Below are positions 1-9,355 of a stretch of DNA of 64,000 nucleotides, one piece after another (position 1 is the stretch's first letter; every line of letters begins with the position of its first letter). The DNA is from Parabacteroides gordonii MS-1 = DSM 23371 (GTDB taxonomy: Bacteria; Bacteroidota; Bacteroidia; Bacteroidales; Tannerellaceae). The DNA lies in assembly GCF_000969825.1 (NCBI RefSeq), contig NZ_KQ033920.1, positions 1,105,672-1,169,671 of the forward strand. The letters are read 5' to 3'. A model generated the notes under the pieces. It was not told where the DNA came from, searched no databases, and saw only the letters and a list, made by a program, of their open reading frames with translations. Both the position numbers and the translations under genes were made by a program.

Positions 1-46
1 TAAAAGAATACAGGCTCTTATTCGTGATCTCTTCCGGAATTAAATC

Positions 47-235
47 TTATACGACATCGTCTTTTTCGTTGAAGTCGTCGGCTTCCTGGTTACCGCCTTC
101 GATAGTTTCTGTTACGTCCTTGATATCGTCGGCTGTATACGTATTCCCGGTTATAGAATTGTCGACAGACATTCCTTCATCTGTCAGCTCGGAACTTTCG
201 TCCCACAATGTTTTCATTATCTTTGTCATAACCAT
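47..235 (-). CDS. Small acidic hypothetical protein (62 aa)
   Basis: A 62-residue ORF on the minus strand, ATG at 233-235 and TAA at 47-49. It is strongly acidic and rich in Asp, Glu, Thr and Asn, with no signal peptide, membrane segment or recognisable domain. I do not recognise the family. It lies beyond the pgl gene on the same strand; the 150 bp in front of it holds a triple 23-bp repeat and a weak -7-like CAGCTTTG (267-274), so it may be transcribed on its own. An overlapping plus-strand ORF of similar size exists, which lowers confidence. Confidence 0.45.
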   Translation of the reverse strand: MVMTKIMKTLWDESSELTDEGMSVDNSITGNTYTADDIKDVTETIEGGNQEADDFNEKDDVV

Positions 236-316
236 TGATTTTAATTAGTTAATACTTTAGTTTAACAAAGCTGGCAAGGAAATTGTTGTCCCCAGCCGGG
301 AATTATTCTCCGTAAT

Positions 317-385
317 TGACGGGTGCCGTCAACGGGAGGTGATGACCATCGTCAACGAGGGGTGACGGATGCCGTCAACGGGAAG
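317..385. repeat. Three tandem 23-bp dyad repeats
   Basis: Three contiguous 23-bp units occupy 317-339, 340-362 and 363-385. Units 1 and 3 are almost identical; unit 2 is more diverged. Each contains a small hairpin: TGACGG-3 nt-CCGTCA in units 1 and 3, TGATGA-3 nt-TCGTCA in unit 2, where the stem survives with one wobble pair. The array begins immediately after the pgl stop codon and precedes the small acidic ORF. Confidence 0.8.
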
Positions 386-386
386 A

Positions 387-1097
387 CTAGAGCGTCGTAT
401 AAACGATCGAGTCTACCGCATGAGATAAAATATAGGCCGCCGGCGTGGCATTCACTGCCGAATAGCCCTGTTTCAACTCCTCGATTGCCGGCCCCTTACC
501 CGCACCTAATACCGGTACAAGCAACGGAGAACCGTTCAGTATGATCGGGCCGGTCATCGTGATACGGAACTGCCCGGTTTCCGGATGCTGCGAAACGGCA
601 TAATTGCGGCTGTCCGTCAGCAACGGAAGATTATCGGGAAAGATAGAGGCCGTATGCGAATCCCCTCCTATTCCCAGAATGATACAATCGAAATAAGGGA
701 ACTGGCCGTGGCGGGGCAGATATTCCTTTACAATACGCGAATAACGCATGGCCTCCGTACCCGGCTCCACCTCACCGTGAATACGATGGATATGATCCCG
801 GGGGATCTGGAGAGGTTCGAACAGCAATTTGTTCGCATGTCCGAAATTACTATCCGGATCGGTCGGGGCCACACAACGTTCGTCTACCCAGAAGAAACGC
901 AGACTATCCCAATCGATCTTATCTCTGTATTCATCCACCCAAAGGGCGAACATCTTCTTAGCCGTTTCCCCGCCGGAAAGGGCGAGGTTGAACGGCTTTT
1001 GGTCTTCCTTCCGGGCCATATAAGTCATCAACTGACTGGTCAATGCCCGGAGAGCTTCTTTGTTGTCTTTATAATTCTCTATTTTCATACGCTTCAT
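387..1097 (-). CDS. pgl: 6-phosphogluconolactonase
   Basis: Hydrolyses 6-phosphogluconolactone to 6-phosphogluconate, step two of the oxidative pentose phosphate pathway, in the cytosol. The 236-residue product is the usual size for the DevB/SOL family and shows LALSGGETAKKMF near residue 40, FFWVDERCV near residue 68 and the ILGIGGDSHTASIFP active-site segment near residue 140. It starts 3 nt after the zwf stop, so it is the last gene of gnd-zwf-pgl and is probably translationally coupled. A second ATG three codons in (1088) is an alternative start. Confidence 0.95.
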   Translation of the reverse strand: MKRMKIENYKDNKEALRALTSQLMTYMARKEDQKPFNLALSGGETAKKMFALWVDEYRDKIDWDSLRFFWVDERCVAPTDPDSNFGHANKLLFEPLQIPRDHIHRIHGEVEPGTEAMRYSRIVKEYLPRHGQFPYFDCIILGIGGDSHTASIFPDNLPLLTDSRNYAVSQHPETGQFRITMTGPIILNGSPLLVPVLGAGKGPAIEELKQGYSAVNATPAAYILSHAVDSIVYTTL

Positions 1098-1100
1098 TTT

Positions 1101-2570
1101 TTAGCCGCACGAATCGCAGGGAGCTCCCATCGAATCGGCGCCCAGGTTCATTCTCTCTATCGGCCCGTTCTGTCCGGGTTCATAGAAGTACAGCCGCTTC
1201 GATCCTTCTTCTTTCCAGTGATGCAGGATCGGATCGATAAAACGCCAGCTGGCTTCCAAAGCGTCGCTGCGGGCATACAGGGTCGAATCGCCCAGCATGG
1301 CATCCAATAGCAACCGTTCGTAGGCATCCGGCAAATGAGTCTTTGAAAGCGAGTCGTAACGGAACTCCATTCCGACCTGTTTCACCGTAAATCCGGCTCC
1401 CGGCATCTTCAGCCCGAAACGCAAGGTGATGCTTTCGTCCGGTTGGATACGGATCACAAGCTTATTACAGGAGCTTCCCGAACACTGTCCGGCAAACAAC
1501 TGGTGCGGGGTCGATTTAAAATGGATAACGATCTCCGACGACTTCTCCGGCAGTTTCTTCCCGGTGAAGAAGTAGAACGGTACGCCGCTCCACCGCCAGT
1601 TATCGATAAAGAACTTCATACCGACGTAAGTCTCCGTATTCGAATCGGGAGCCACGTTCTTCTCCTCGCGATAACCGTCGTACTGTCCCCGTACCACCCA
1701 CTCGTTCATTTCGCGGATCGTATAAGGACGGATCGAGCGGAACACCTTCACGATCTCGTCACGGATCGGTTCCGGATCGAACACGGAAGGCGACTCCATC
1801 GCAGCAAAAGCCATCAACTGCATCAGGTGATTCTGTATCATGTCGCGCAAAGCGCCGGCGCCGTCGTAATACTTGCCGCGATTCTCCACCCCCAGCGTCT
1901 CTGAGGCACTGATCTCGATCGAGTCGACATAGTTGCGGTTCCAGAGAGGTTCGAATATGCCGTTCGAGAAACGGAGTACCAGGATGTTCTGCACTGTCTC
2001 CTTTCCCAGATAATGGTCGATACGGTAGATCTCTTTCTCATCGAAGATACGGCACAGATGCTGATTCAGGTTCTGCGCTGTCTCCAGGCTCGTACCGAAA
2101 GGCTTCTCCACGATTACCCGGCGCCATCCGTCTTCCGACGCAGCCACATTCATACCGTTCTCCTGAAGATACTTCGGGATCAACTCGTACATCAACGGCG
2201 GAGTCGCAAGATAATAGATCACCTTGTCGGGAAGATTTTCCTGCTGTTGCAAAAGATGGATACGGTCTTTCAGTTTTACATATTCGGCGGTGTTGGTTGA
2301 ATCGAATGCCAGGTAGAAAAGTATCCGGAAGAAGTTATCCAGATCTTCGCTGTTTGTTTCCTTATTTCCCCGTGCTTCCAGTATATGTTTACGTTGTTCG
2401 GCACGGAACTCTTCATCCGTAAACGCGGTGCGCGCAGCACCCAGAATGGCAAAATGTTCGGGTAACATCTTGCTGACATACAATTCAAAAAGTGCCGGAA
2501 GCAACTTGCGGCCTGTCAGGTCGCCCGATGCCCCGAAAATAACAAGTAGCTGATCATTTGGTCTGTTCAT
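1101..2570 (-). CDS. zwf: Glucose-6-phosphate 1-dehydrogenase
   Basis: Oxidises glucose 6-phosphate to 6-phosphogluconolactone with NAD(P)+. Visible hallmarks are the N-terminal dinucleotide loop IFGASGDLTGRKL, the EKPFG segment and the catalytic RIDHYLGKE signature. Length (489 aa) is typical. The open frame extends to a GTG at 2585, but ATG 2570 has a GGAGG 8 nt upstream and begins with the usual Met-Asn-Arg, so I use 2570. The gene follows gnd closely and is followed by pgl 3 nt later, forming a compact oxidative pentose phosphate operon. The C-terminus carries two Cys (DSCG) of unknown meaning. Confidence 0.96.
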   Translation of the reverse strand: MNRPNDQLLVIFGASGDLTGRKLLPALFELYVSKMLPEHFAILGAARTAFTDEEFRAEQRKHILEARGNKETNSEDLDNFFRILFYLAFDSTNTAEYVKLKDRIHLLQQQENLPDKVIYYLATPPLMYELIPKYLQENGMNVAASEDGWRRVIVEKPFGTSLETAQNLNQHLCRIFDEKEIYRIDHYLGKETVQNILVLRFSNGIFEPLWNRNYVDSIEISASETLGVENRGKYYDGAGALRDMIQNHLMQLMAFAAMESPSVFDPEPIRDEIVKVFRSIRPYTIREMNEWVVRGQYDGYREEKNVAPDSNTETYVGMKFFIDNWRWSGVPFYFFTGKKLPEKSSEIVIHFKSTPHQLFAGQCSGSSCNKLVIRIQPDESITLRFGLKMPGAGFTVKQVGMEFRYDSLSKTHLPDAYERLLLDAMLGDSTLYARSDALEASWRFIDPILHHWKEEGSKRLYFYEPGQNGPIERMNLGADSMGAPCDSCG

Positions 2571-2588
2571 CCTCACGTCCTCCACTTG

Positions 2589-4043
2589 TTAAACATTATA
2601 AGTTCCGGATACCGTGTTACCGCCTTCGCCCGTCCAGTTGGTATGGAAGAAGATGCCACGTTCGCGGTCTGTCCTTTCATAGGTATGGGCTCCGAAGTAA
2701 TCACGCTGTGCCTGGATCAGATTGGCAGCCGAATGCAGAGTACGCAGTCCGTCGAAATAACTCAGGGCAGAGCTCATGGCCGGTAAGGCGACACCGCTCA
2801 GGGCACCTTCCGAAACAGTCTTACGCCAGGAAGGCAAAGCATTTTGTATCTTGGTGCGGAAGAAGTCATCGAACAGCAGGTTTTCCAGCTTCGGGTTCTT
2901 GCGGTAGGCTTCCGTTATCTTCTGAAGAAAGACGGAGCGGATAATACATCCCTTACGCCATATCTGGGCGATCGTTCCGTAATCCAGCTCCCAGCCGTAA
3001 TGTTCGGATGCACGGCGTATCAGGGAGAATCCCTGGGCATACGAGATCAGCTTGGAAGCATACAACGCCTGGCGTATCTCCTCCACGAACAGGTTCTCAC
3101 CCAGTTCGACTGGTTCGGGATACAGGCCGGCTGCTTTCTCACGTTCGGCATAAAGGGCTGACAACAGACGGGCATAAACAGCTTCGGTAACCAGCGTCAG
3201 CGGGTCGCTTTCGTCCATAGCGGCAATCGCGCTCCACTTTCCGGTTCCCTTTTGTCCGGCCACATCAAGTATCTTATCCAGCAACGGCTTACCGTCTTCA
3301 TCGCGGAAACGGAGAATATTCTTCGTAATCTCGATCAGGAAACTGTCCAGTTCGCCTTTATTCCATTCTTCAAAGACAACCGACATTTCGTCGTCGTCCA
3401 GTCCTTTACGGTTTTTCAGCAACGAATAGGCTTCGGAGATCAATTGCATATCCCCGTATTCGATACCGTTATGAACCATCTTAACGAAATGTCCGGCTCC
3501 TCCCCGTCCGATCCACTGGCAGCAAGGCGTACCGTCGTCCAGCTTCGCAGCGATACCCTGCAGGATATCCTTTACGATCGGCCATGCTTCGGGAGAACCG
3601 CCCGGCATAACGGAAGGCCCGTGAAGTGCGCCTTCTTCACCGCCTGAGATACCTGAACCTACGAAGTACAGGCCTTTTGCTTCCACTTCCTTCACACGGC
3701 GTTCCGTATCGTGGAAATCGGAGTTACCCCCGTCGATGATCACATCGCCCGGCGACATGTGGGGCAATAATTGTTCGATCATCTCGTCTACCGGCGCACC
3801 GGCTTTGATCATCATCATGATGATACGCGGACGCTTTACGGCATCCGTCAGTTCTTCGATCGAATGTGTAGCGATGAAGTTCTTCCCTTTACCGCGGCCA
3901 TTCACAAAACGATCCACCACACCTTCCTCACCGGGAAAGTTGCGGTTATATACAGCAACGGTAAAACCTTTGCTTTCCATATTCAGAGCCAGGTTCTCGC
4001 CCATTACGGCAAGCCCGATCAGTCCGATATCTGCTTTTTTCAT
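2589..4043 (-). CDS. gnd: 6-phosphogluconate dehydrogenase, decarboxylating
   Basis: Converts 6-phosphogluconate to ribulose 5-phosphate, CO2 and NADPH. At 484 residues it matches the long homodimeric class. Seen in order: the Rossmann loop GLAVMGENLALN, GGNSDFHDTERR, the substrate segment SGISGGEEGALHGPSVMPGG, the catalytic Lys region HFVKMVHNGIEYGD and DVAGQKGTGKWS. It lies 25 bp after the RclA-like gene and just before zwf, so the three NADPH-forming genes may be co-transcribed with the upstream reductase. Confidence 0.96.
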   Translation of the reverse strand: MKKADIGLIGLAVMGENLALNMESKGFTVAVYNRNFPGEEGVVDRFVNGRGKGKNFIATHSIEELTDAVKRPRIIMMMIKAGAPVDEMIEQLLPHMSPGDVIIDGGNSDFHDTERRVKEVEAKGLYFVGSGISGGEEGALHGPSVMPGGSPEAWPIVKDILQGIAAKLDDGTPCCQWIGRGGAGHFVKMVHNGIEYGDMQLISEAYSLLKNRKGLDDDEMSVVFEEWNKGELDSFLIEITKNILRFRDEDGKPLLDKILDVAGQKGTGKWSAIAAMDESDPLTLVTEAVYARLLSALYAEREKAAGLYPEPVELGENLFVEEIRQALYASKLISYAQGFSLIRRASEHYGWELDYGTIAQIWRKGCIIRSVFLQKITEAYRKNPKLENLLFDDFFRTKIQNALPSWRKTVSEGALSGVALPAMSSALSYFDGLRTLHSAANLIQAQRDYFGAHTYERTDRERGIFFHTNWTGEGGNTVSGTYNV

Positions 4044-4068
4044 GTTCTTTCTATTTTATATTTTGTTT

Positions 4069-5451
4069 TTATTGTTTTATCAATGCGAACAAATCGTTCA
4101 GCGATTCGCTCATCGACGGGTGAGTATAAATACTATCCCGCAAAAATGTATAATCTTTTCCTGCCCGTATCGCCAGCGACACGAGGTTGATGACTTCCGT
4201 AGACTCCGCACAGAACAAAGTACACCCCAGTATTTCTCCTGTTTCCGTATCTACAATGGCTTTCAGCAGGCCGTCTGTCTGGTCGAATGTCCGTGTACGT
4301 GGGAATGCAGTAGCCGGAATACGGGCAATACTGACTTTCCTTCCTGAGTTAAGGGCTTCCTCCTCTCCCATACCGATGCGCGACAACGGCGGGTCGATAA
4401 ATACGGAATAAGCCACACCCAGGCGGTCGTCTTTCGTACGTGTTCCTTTTCCGAACAGTTCATCCTTTATCACACGATAGTCATCCAGAGAAATATAAGT
4501 GAACTGAAGACCACCGGTTACATCGCCCATTGCCCAGATACCGGGCACGTTCGTACGAAGATGTTCATCTACCAGGATGGCTCCCCGGTTGGAGAGTTGT
4601 ATTCCGGCAGCTTCCGTATTCAAGCCTTCCGTATTCGGCTTACGCCCGGTGGCCAGCAGCACGGCTTCGGCAGAGATCTGCTTATCCAGTCCTTCTTTAT
4701 TCTCTTTATATATTATAACAGCTTCCGCCCCGTTGTGTTCAATAGACTGAACCTGGGCATTCAGATGGATGCTGATTCCTTTCTTTTCGAGAACGGCTTT
4801 TACGGCTTCAGCAATATCCCGGTCTTCACGGGCAATGAACTTGTCCCCGCCTTCCAGTATGGTCACTTCCGAACCGAATCCGGCAAACATCGAAGCGAAC
4901 TCCAGGCCGATATAACCGCCGCCTACGATAACGAGCCGGCGTGGTAACTTGTCCAGTTCCATGATAGAGGTGCTGGTATATACGAAAGGATTTCCCTCCA
5001 GCCCTTTGATGGAAGGAAGGATAGTTGTGGCACCCGTATTGATAAATATCTTTTCACTTTCCAGCAGCAGGGCTTCGCCTCCCGCTTTTACTTCTATTTG
5101 ATGAGGAGAACGGAAAGAGGCAACACCAGTATAAACCGTAACCGTATCTTTCGAATCGAGATTATCGAAATTCTTTTTACGCAAAAGGGCTGTCAGCTCC
5201 CGCTTTTCAGCAATCGCTTTACGGTATTCTTCCGCATATTGTTCAAAAGACGATGGTTTTCTGTACGAAATCACTTTCGACATGTGTACCAGCTTCTTTG
5301 TAGGGATACAACCTATATTGATACAGGTGCCGCCGTACATTCCGGCAGAACGTTCAATGATGGCCACATTCCATCCCCTTGATCCCAACTCTGCGGCAAG
5401 TGTCTTGCCGGCTTTCCCAAAACCAATGATTATCGCATCATACTTCTTCAT
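4069..5451 (-). CDS. rclA: RclA-type pyridine nucleotide-disulfide reductase
   Basis: Class I flavin disulfide reductase, 460 aa. The N-terminal FAD fold IIIGFGKAGKTLAAELG is followed by the redox pair GGTCINIGCIPTKKLVH; the NAD(P) fold is IVGGGYIGLEFASMFAGFGS near residue 175; the second FAD motif is IWAMGDVTGGLQFTYISLDD; the dimer domain ends THPSMSESLNDLFALIK. From memory, these segments closely match E. coli RclA, which reduces Cu(II) and protects against reactive chlorine species. AGAGGAG lies just before the ATG. Two AraC genes lie upstream (E. coli rclA is also AraC-controlled) and gnd-zwf-pgl follows. Mercuric reductase or lipoamide dehydrogenase are less likely. Confidence 0.82.
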   Translation of the reverse strand: MKKYDAIIIGFGKAGKTLAAELGSRGWNVAIIERSAGMYGGTCINIGCIPTKKLVHMSKVISYRKPSSFEQYAEEYRKAIAEKRELTALLRKKNFDNLDSKDTVTVYTGVASFRSPHQIEVKAGGEALLLESEKIFINTGATTILPSIKGLEGNPFVYTSTSIMELDKLPRRLVIVGGGYIGLEFASMFAGFGSEVTILEGGDKFIAREDRDIAEAVKAVLEKKGISIHLNAQVQSIEHNGAEAVIIYKENKEGLDKQISAEAVLLATGRKPNTEGLNTEAAGIQLSNRGAILVDEHLRTNVPGIWAMGDVTGGLQFTYISLDDYRVIKDELFGKGTRTKDDRLGVAYSVFIDPPLSRIGMGEEEALNSGRKVSIARIPATAFPRTRTFDQTDGLLKAIVDTETGEILGCTLFCAESTEVINLVSLAIRAGKDYTFLRDSIYTHPSMSESLNDLFALIKQ

Positions 5452-5580
5452 CTTACATTTCTCCTCTTTTGACTTTGTTATTAACAGAACATTCGTTTTA
5501 ACCTAATTGTTCGGAATTTTTTGTAATAACCGACAATTAATTGTTAACCTCCTCTCCTTAGAAAGTAAAAGCTAACGGTA

Positions 5581-5588
5581 CAAAAGTA
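5581..5588 (-). promoter_or_regulatory. Candidate -7 box upstream of rclA
   Basis: Minus-strand TACTTTTG matches the Bacteroidota -7 consensus TAnnTTTG. No convincing -33 TTTG is seen. It would give a leader of about 125 nt before rclA; that leader contains the 12-bp palindrome ACAATTAATTGT, a possible regulator site. Confidence 0.45.
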
Positions 5589-5623
5589 GAGAATACGTAG
5601 AGTTAAGGCGATGATAATTTTCC

Positions 5624-6514
5624 CTATAGAGTTGGCAATTTGTCTATTTGGGTCTCTTCTCCCTGATTTTTGTTCTTCTTCCGGTATTCGGTAGTACTCA
5701 ATCCGGTTGCATTTTTGAAGAAGCGGCTGAACGTCGCCTGGTCTTCAAACCCCAACAACAAAGCGATCTCTTTGGAACTTTTCGAAGTGTAAAGCAACAA
5801 ACGCTCCGCTTCCGCCTGCACACGATTGTGGATGACACGGATAGCAGACGGCTGTTGATACGTAGACAGTAAGTTAGCGAGTGTCTTAGGCGACTTGTTG
5901 AGCATATCGGCATACTCCTGCACCTGCTTTTTCTCCTTGAAATGGGTATCGACCAGGACATAGAACTTGCGGATCGTCTCAAACTGCATCCCGTTTTCTT
6001 TCCTTACCCCCTGCCGGTTCTCCGCCACTCGCGTACATAATATAATAAAGCGTTTCAGCAATACACGGAGCATTTCATCCTGCAGATGGTCGCGGCTCTC
6101 GAATTCTTCACGCATGATCCCTGTCAGCGTCTCGATCTTCCGCCGTTCCTGATCCGACAAGTCGAATACGACCACATGCGATGATCCGTGGAACAACAAC
6201 CCGTTGCATGAGACTTCATGGTCGTTGCCATAGATACAATAGAAATTACTGTTGAACATCAGGGCAAAATACGATCCGTCCACCCGCACGAACTCCAGGT
6301 GATGCAGGTGCGATAAAGTGAGCAACTGCCCGGCATTCAGTACCACCGCCTGATGGTCGACATCCAGTTCGAGCTGACCGGAAACCACCCATATAAACTT
6401 ATACAATGTTTTGTCTTTCAATAAAGCCGGGTTAGCATCCAGCGAATCCGTTAAAACTACTTTCCCTTTGATCTTGCTGTTTTCAAATGATAAATTCATG
6501 GTATTCCTATACAT
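5624..6514 (-). CDS. AraC family transcriptional regulator
   Basis: A 296-residue regulator with an N-terminal cupin-like sensor half (residues ~20-130) and a C-terminal AraC-type double helix-turn-helix (~190-285), recognisable from SSKEIALLLGFEDQATFSRFFKNATGLSTTEYR. It lies 8 bp downstream of a second AraC gene on the same strand and 172 bp upstream of rclA. Its position suggests it controls rclA and perhaps the pentose phosphate genes; that is inference. The effector is unknown. Confidence 0.88.
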   Translation of the reverse strand: MYRNTMNLSFENSKIKGKVVLTDSLDANPALLKDKTLYKFIWVVSGQLELDVDHQAVVLNAGQLLTLSHLHHLEFVRVDGSYFALMFNSNFYCIYGNDHEVSCNGLLFHGSSHVVVFDLSDQERRKIETLTGIMREEFESRDHLQDEMLRVLLKRFIILCTRVAENRQGVRKENGMQFETIRKFYVLVDTHFKEKKQVQEYADMLNKSPKTLANLLSTYQQPSAIRVIHNRVQAEAERLLLYTSKSSKEIALLLGFEDQATFSRFFKNATGLSTTEYRKKNKNQGEETQIDKLPTL

Positions 6515-6523
6515 TATATATTA

Positions 6524-7330
6524 TTACCTCCATTCGGTAGGGATCTCACCCGTATTCCTGCGGAACCAGCGGGAGAAGGTATCGTGGTTGGCAAACCCCA
6601 GCATCGTAGCTATCTGCGAAGGACGCAGGCGGGTCTTCGACAACAGGTCTTTTGCTTCCAGCAATACAAACTCACTGATCCATTCGGCTGCCGATATTCC
6701 GGCCCCTTGTTTACACCGGATATTCAGCTCCTGCGAATTGATCCCTAACTTTTCTGCGTAAAAGTACGCAGGAGAATGGTGATATCGGCTAATTAATGTC
6801 GCAAATTGTTGGAAAAAGAGCGAATTTTCTGTTTTAGGCACTTCGGCGACTGCTTTTCCCTGCTGCAGGTTTATGATCAAAGCCCGCAGCAACGACTCGA
6901 CCACCTTGGCACGCATCTCCTTCATCTGCTCGATCTGCGACTCGACCAGGTGCAGGTAGGTTCTCGTCTCTTCAATTTCGTTGGAAGGGATATCACGGTA
7001 CACAAGGCGTTGCCGGTTGATAAGCAACTCTTCGGAGACATAGACGATTATTCCGGAAAAACCGGTCGACTGGAAAGGTTTCACCTCAGTCACATCGTCA
7101 CTGGCCACAAGCAGGAGTTGTCCGGCCGTTACATCATATACCTGATGCAAGGCATGGCAGTTAAAAGCACCTCCGGTACAGATCACGGCCAGTGTCCCCG
7201 ACTCCAACGGAAGCAACTGGTAATTTTCACCATCTTTTACATATAGGATCTTCAGCGAACTTTCAAGCGTTAGCTCAGGCGTCGATACCGTATTGTAAAG
7301 ATCAACAGGTAATATTCTTTCTGTTTTCAT
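6524..7330 (-). CDS. AraC family transcriptional regulator
   Basis: A 268-residue AraC-type protein, paralogous in layout to its downstream neighbour. The C-terminal DNA-binding half contains RPSQIATMLGFANHDTFSRWFRRNTGEIPTEWR, the second helix-turn-helix and conserved tail. The N-terminal ~130 residues look like a cupin sensor. It is divergent from the SLC13 permease gene across 117 bp and may also act there. The pair is probably a two-gene unit. Confidence 0.87.
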   Translation of the reverse strand: MKTERILPVDLYNTVSTPELTLESSLKILYVKDGENYQLLPLESGTLAVICTGGAFNCHALHQVYDVTAGQLLLVASDDVTEVKPFQSTGFSGIIVYVSEELLINRQRLVYRDIPSNEIEETRTYLHLVESQIEQMKEMRAKVVESLLRALIINLQQGKAVAEVPKTENSLFFQQFATLISRYHHSPAYFYAEKLGINSQELNIRCKQGAGISAAEWISEFVLLEAKDLLSKTRLRPSQIATMLGFANHDTFSRWFRRNTGEIPTEWR

Positions 7331-7447
7331 TTTTTAATTACTATTTTTAGCGTATAAATTAAGTATCGGGTAAACATACAAACGTCATTGTTAGTTTATT
7401 ATACAGTGGGATTTTATCTTTAGTTAAAACCATCTTAAGAACATTTT

Positions 7448-9307
7448 ATGATAACAACTCTTATTATTCTCGCACTTTCCGCCGTATTCTTTGTGAATGG
7501 GAAAGTACGTTCAGACCTCGTTGCTCTTTGTGCGCTGGTCTTATTAATGGTATTCAACATCCTGACTCCGGCGGAAGCGCTCTCCGGTTTTTCCAATTCT
7601 GTCGTCATCATGATGGTGGGACTGTTCGTTGTAGGCGGCGCTATCTTCAAGACAGGTCTGGCCAAGATGATCGGTAGTAAAATATTACAACTGGCAGGTA
7701 CCAGCGAGATCAAACTGTTTATACTGATCATGTTGGTCACCGCTTTTATCGGTGCCTTTGTCAGCAATACCGGAACCGTAGCCCTGATGCTGCCGATCGT
7801 TGTCAGCATGGCGATGAATGCCAATATCAACCCCAGCCGTTTTCTAATGCCTCTTGCTTTTGCAAGCAGTATGGGGGGGATGGCCACGCTGATCGGTACG
7901 CCTCCTAACCTGGTGGTACAGGAAGCATTGTCGAATGCAGGATACAACGACCTTTCCTTCTTCTCTTTCACCCCCATCGGCATCGTATGTATCACAGTCG
8001 GCATCATCATCCTGATCCCATTGAGCAAATGGTTCCTGACCAAGAAAGATGAAAATAAGAAGACCGATGCATCCTCAGGCCGCTCTCCCCAGGAACTGGC
8101 AGCCAAATACAGCCTTTCCGACAATCTATACCGGGTACGGGTGCATAAAGACTCATTGGTACGTAACAGGAAACTCCAGGAGCTCAACATCACCAGCCTG
8201 TATAATCTGACCATCCTCGAGATCCGGCGCAAGTCTTCCTCACAGGGACGCTTTATGAAAACGGTCGACCAGAAACTAGCCGGGCCCGATACAGAGATAC
8301 AGGAAGAAGATATATTATATGTATTCGGCGACTTCGAAAATATAGACAAGTTCGTAAAAGAGAACCACTTGGATCTTACCGAGTCGCAGGTATCCGAATT
8401 TACGGGTGATGCGGAAAAACTCAGTGTACGCGAGATCGGTATCGCCGAAGTCCTGCTGATGCCCGATTCCAAGCTGATCAACAGAGCGGTCAAGGACTCC
8501 GGTTTCCGCGACAAATATTCAGTCAACATACTGGGGATAGAACGCAAAAACGAATATATCCTGTCTGATGTAAAGGATGTGAAGATGCATGCCGGAGATA
8601 TCCTTCTGATACAAGGGAACTGGGACGACATCGCCCGTATGAGCAAGAAGCAGTCGCAATGGGTAGTACTCGGCCAGCCGGTCGAAGAAGCTTCCAAGGT
8701 TACCCTCGACTACAAAGCACCTGTTGCCGCCGGTATCATGGTCCTGATGATCGCCGCTATGGTATTCGACTTTATCCCCATCCCTCCCGTTACCGCCGTA
8801 CTGATTGCCGCCATACTGATGGTGCTGACAGGATGTTTCCGGAATGTGGAAGATGCATATAAAACGATCAACTGGGAAAGTATCGTGCTGATCGCGGCCA
8901 TGCTGCCGATGTCGCTCGCGCTGGAAAAGACGGGGGCTTCTTCGCTTATCTCCGAAAAACTGGTAGGCGGACTGGGTAACTACGGGCCGCTCGTCCTGAT
9001 GGCAGGAATCTATTTCACGACCTCTTTGCTGACCATGTTTATCAGCAACACGGCCACAGCCGTACTGGTCGCCCCGATCGCTTTGCAGTCGGCCATCGCC
9101 ATAGGGGTAAGTCCCTACCCGTTCCTGCTGGCAGTAACAGTCGGAGCCAGTATGTGTTTTGCTTCTCCATTCTCCACTCCGCCGAATGCACTTGTGATGT
9201 CGGCCGGTAAATATACGTTCATGGATTATGTGAAAGTGGGTCTTCCTCTTCAGGTCATCATGGGAATAATTATGGTGTTTGTGCTGCCTTTATTATTTCC
9301 TTTTTAA
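7448..9307 (+). CDS. SLC13/DASS family anion permease with TrkA-C domains
   Basis: A 619-residue inner-membrane transporter. Membrane helices fill residues 1-200 and 420-619; the middle holds two cytosolic TrkA-C (RCK-C) type domains at about 215-300 and 310-395. The first half includes SNTGTVALMLPIV and LIGTPPNLVVQEAL, and the second half repeats SNTATAVLVAPIA and FSTPPNALVMSAG, the paired substrate/sodium signatures of divalent anion:Na+ symporters. The substrate (sulfate, dicarboxylate, phosphate) cannot be decided from sequence. It stands alone, divergent from the AraC genes. Confidence 0.88.
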   Translation: MITTLIILALSAVFFVNGKVRSDLVALCALVLLMVFNILTPAEALSGFSNSVVIMMVGLFVVGGAIFKTGLAKMIGSKILQLAGTSEIKLFILIMLVTAFIGAFVSNTGTVALMLPIVVSMAMNANINPSRFLMPLAFASSMGGMATLIGTPPNLVVQEALSNAGYNDLSFFSFTPIGIVCITVGIIILIPLSKWFLTKKDENKKTDASSGRSPQELAAKYSLSDNLYRVRVHKDSLVRNRKLQELNITSLYNLTILEIRRKSSSQGRFMKTVDQKLAGPDTEIQEEDILYVFGDFENIDKFVKENHLDLTESQVSEFTGDAEKLSVREIGIAEVLLMPDSKLINRAVKDSGFRDKYSVNILGIERKNEYILSDVKDVKMHAGDILLIQGNWDDIARMSKKQSQWVVLGQPVEEASKVTLDYKAPVAAGIMVLMIAAMVFDFIPIPPVTAVLIAAILMVLTGCFRNVEDAYKTINWESIVLIAAMLPMSLALEKTGASSLISEKLVGGLGNYGPLVLMAGIYFTTSLLTMFISNTATAVLVAPIALQSAIAIGVSPYPFLLAVTVGASMCFASPFSTPPNALVMSAGKYTFMDYVKVGLPLQVIMGIIMVFVLPLLFPF

Positions 9308-9331
9308 ACATTCGTGCATCTTAATTAGTTT

Positions 9332-9339
9332 TATATTTG
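9332..9339 (+). promoter_or_regulatory. -7 box for the DUF2156/GNAT pair
   Basis: TATATTTG, an exact TAnnTTTG match, 16 bp before the ATG of the DUF2156 gene, implying a very short leader. No clear -33 element at the usual spacing. Confidence 0.5.
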
Positions 9340-9355
9340 CACGACAAAAAGAAAA

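Noticed and set aside
585-1310. Long plus-strand ORF opposite pgl and zwf, and similar antisense ORFs elsewhere.
   Set aside because: They lie wholly opposite genes with clear catalytic motifs and show no domain or start signal of their own.
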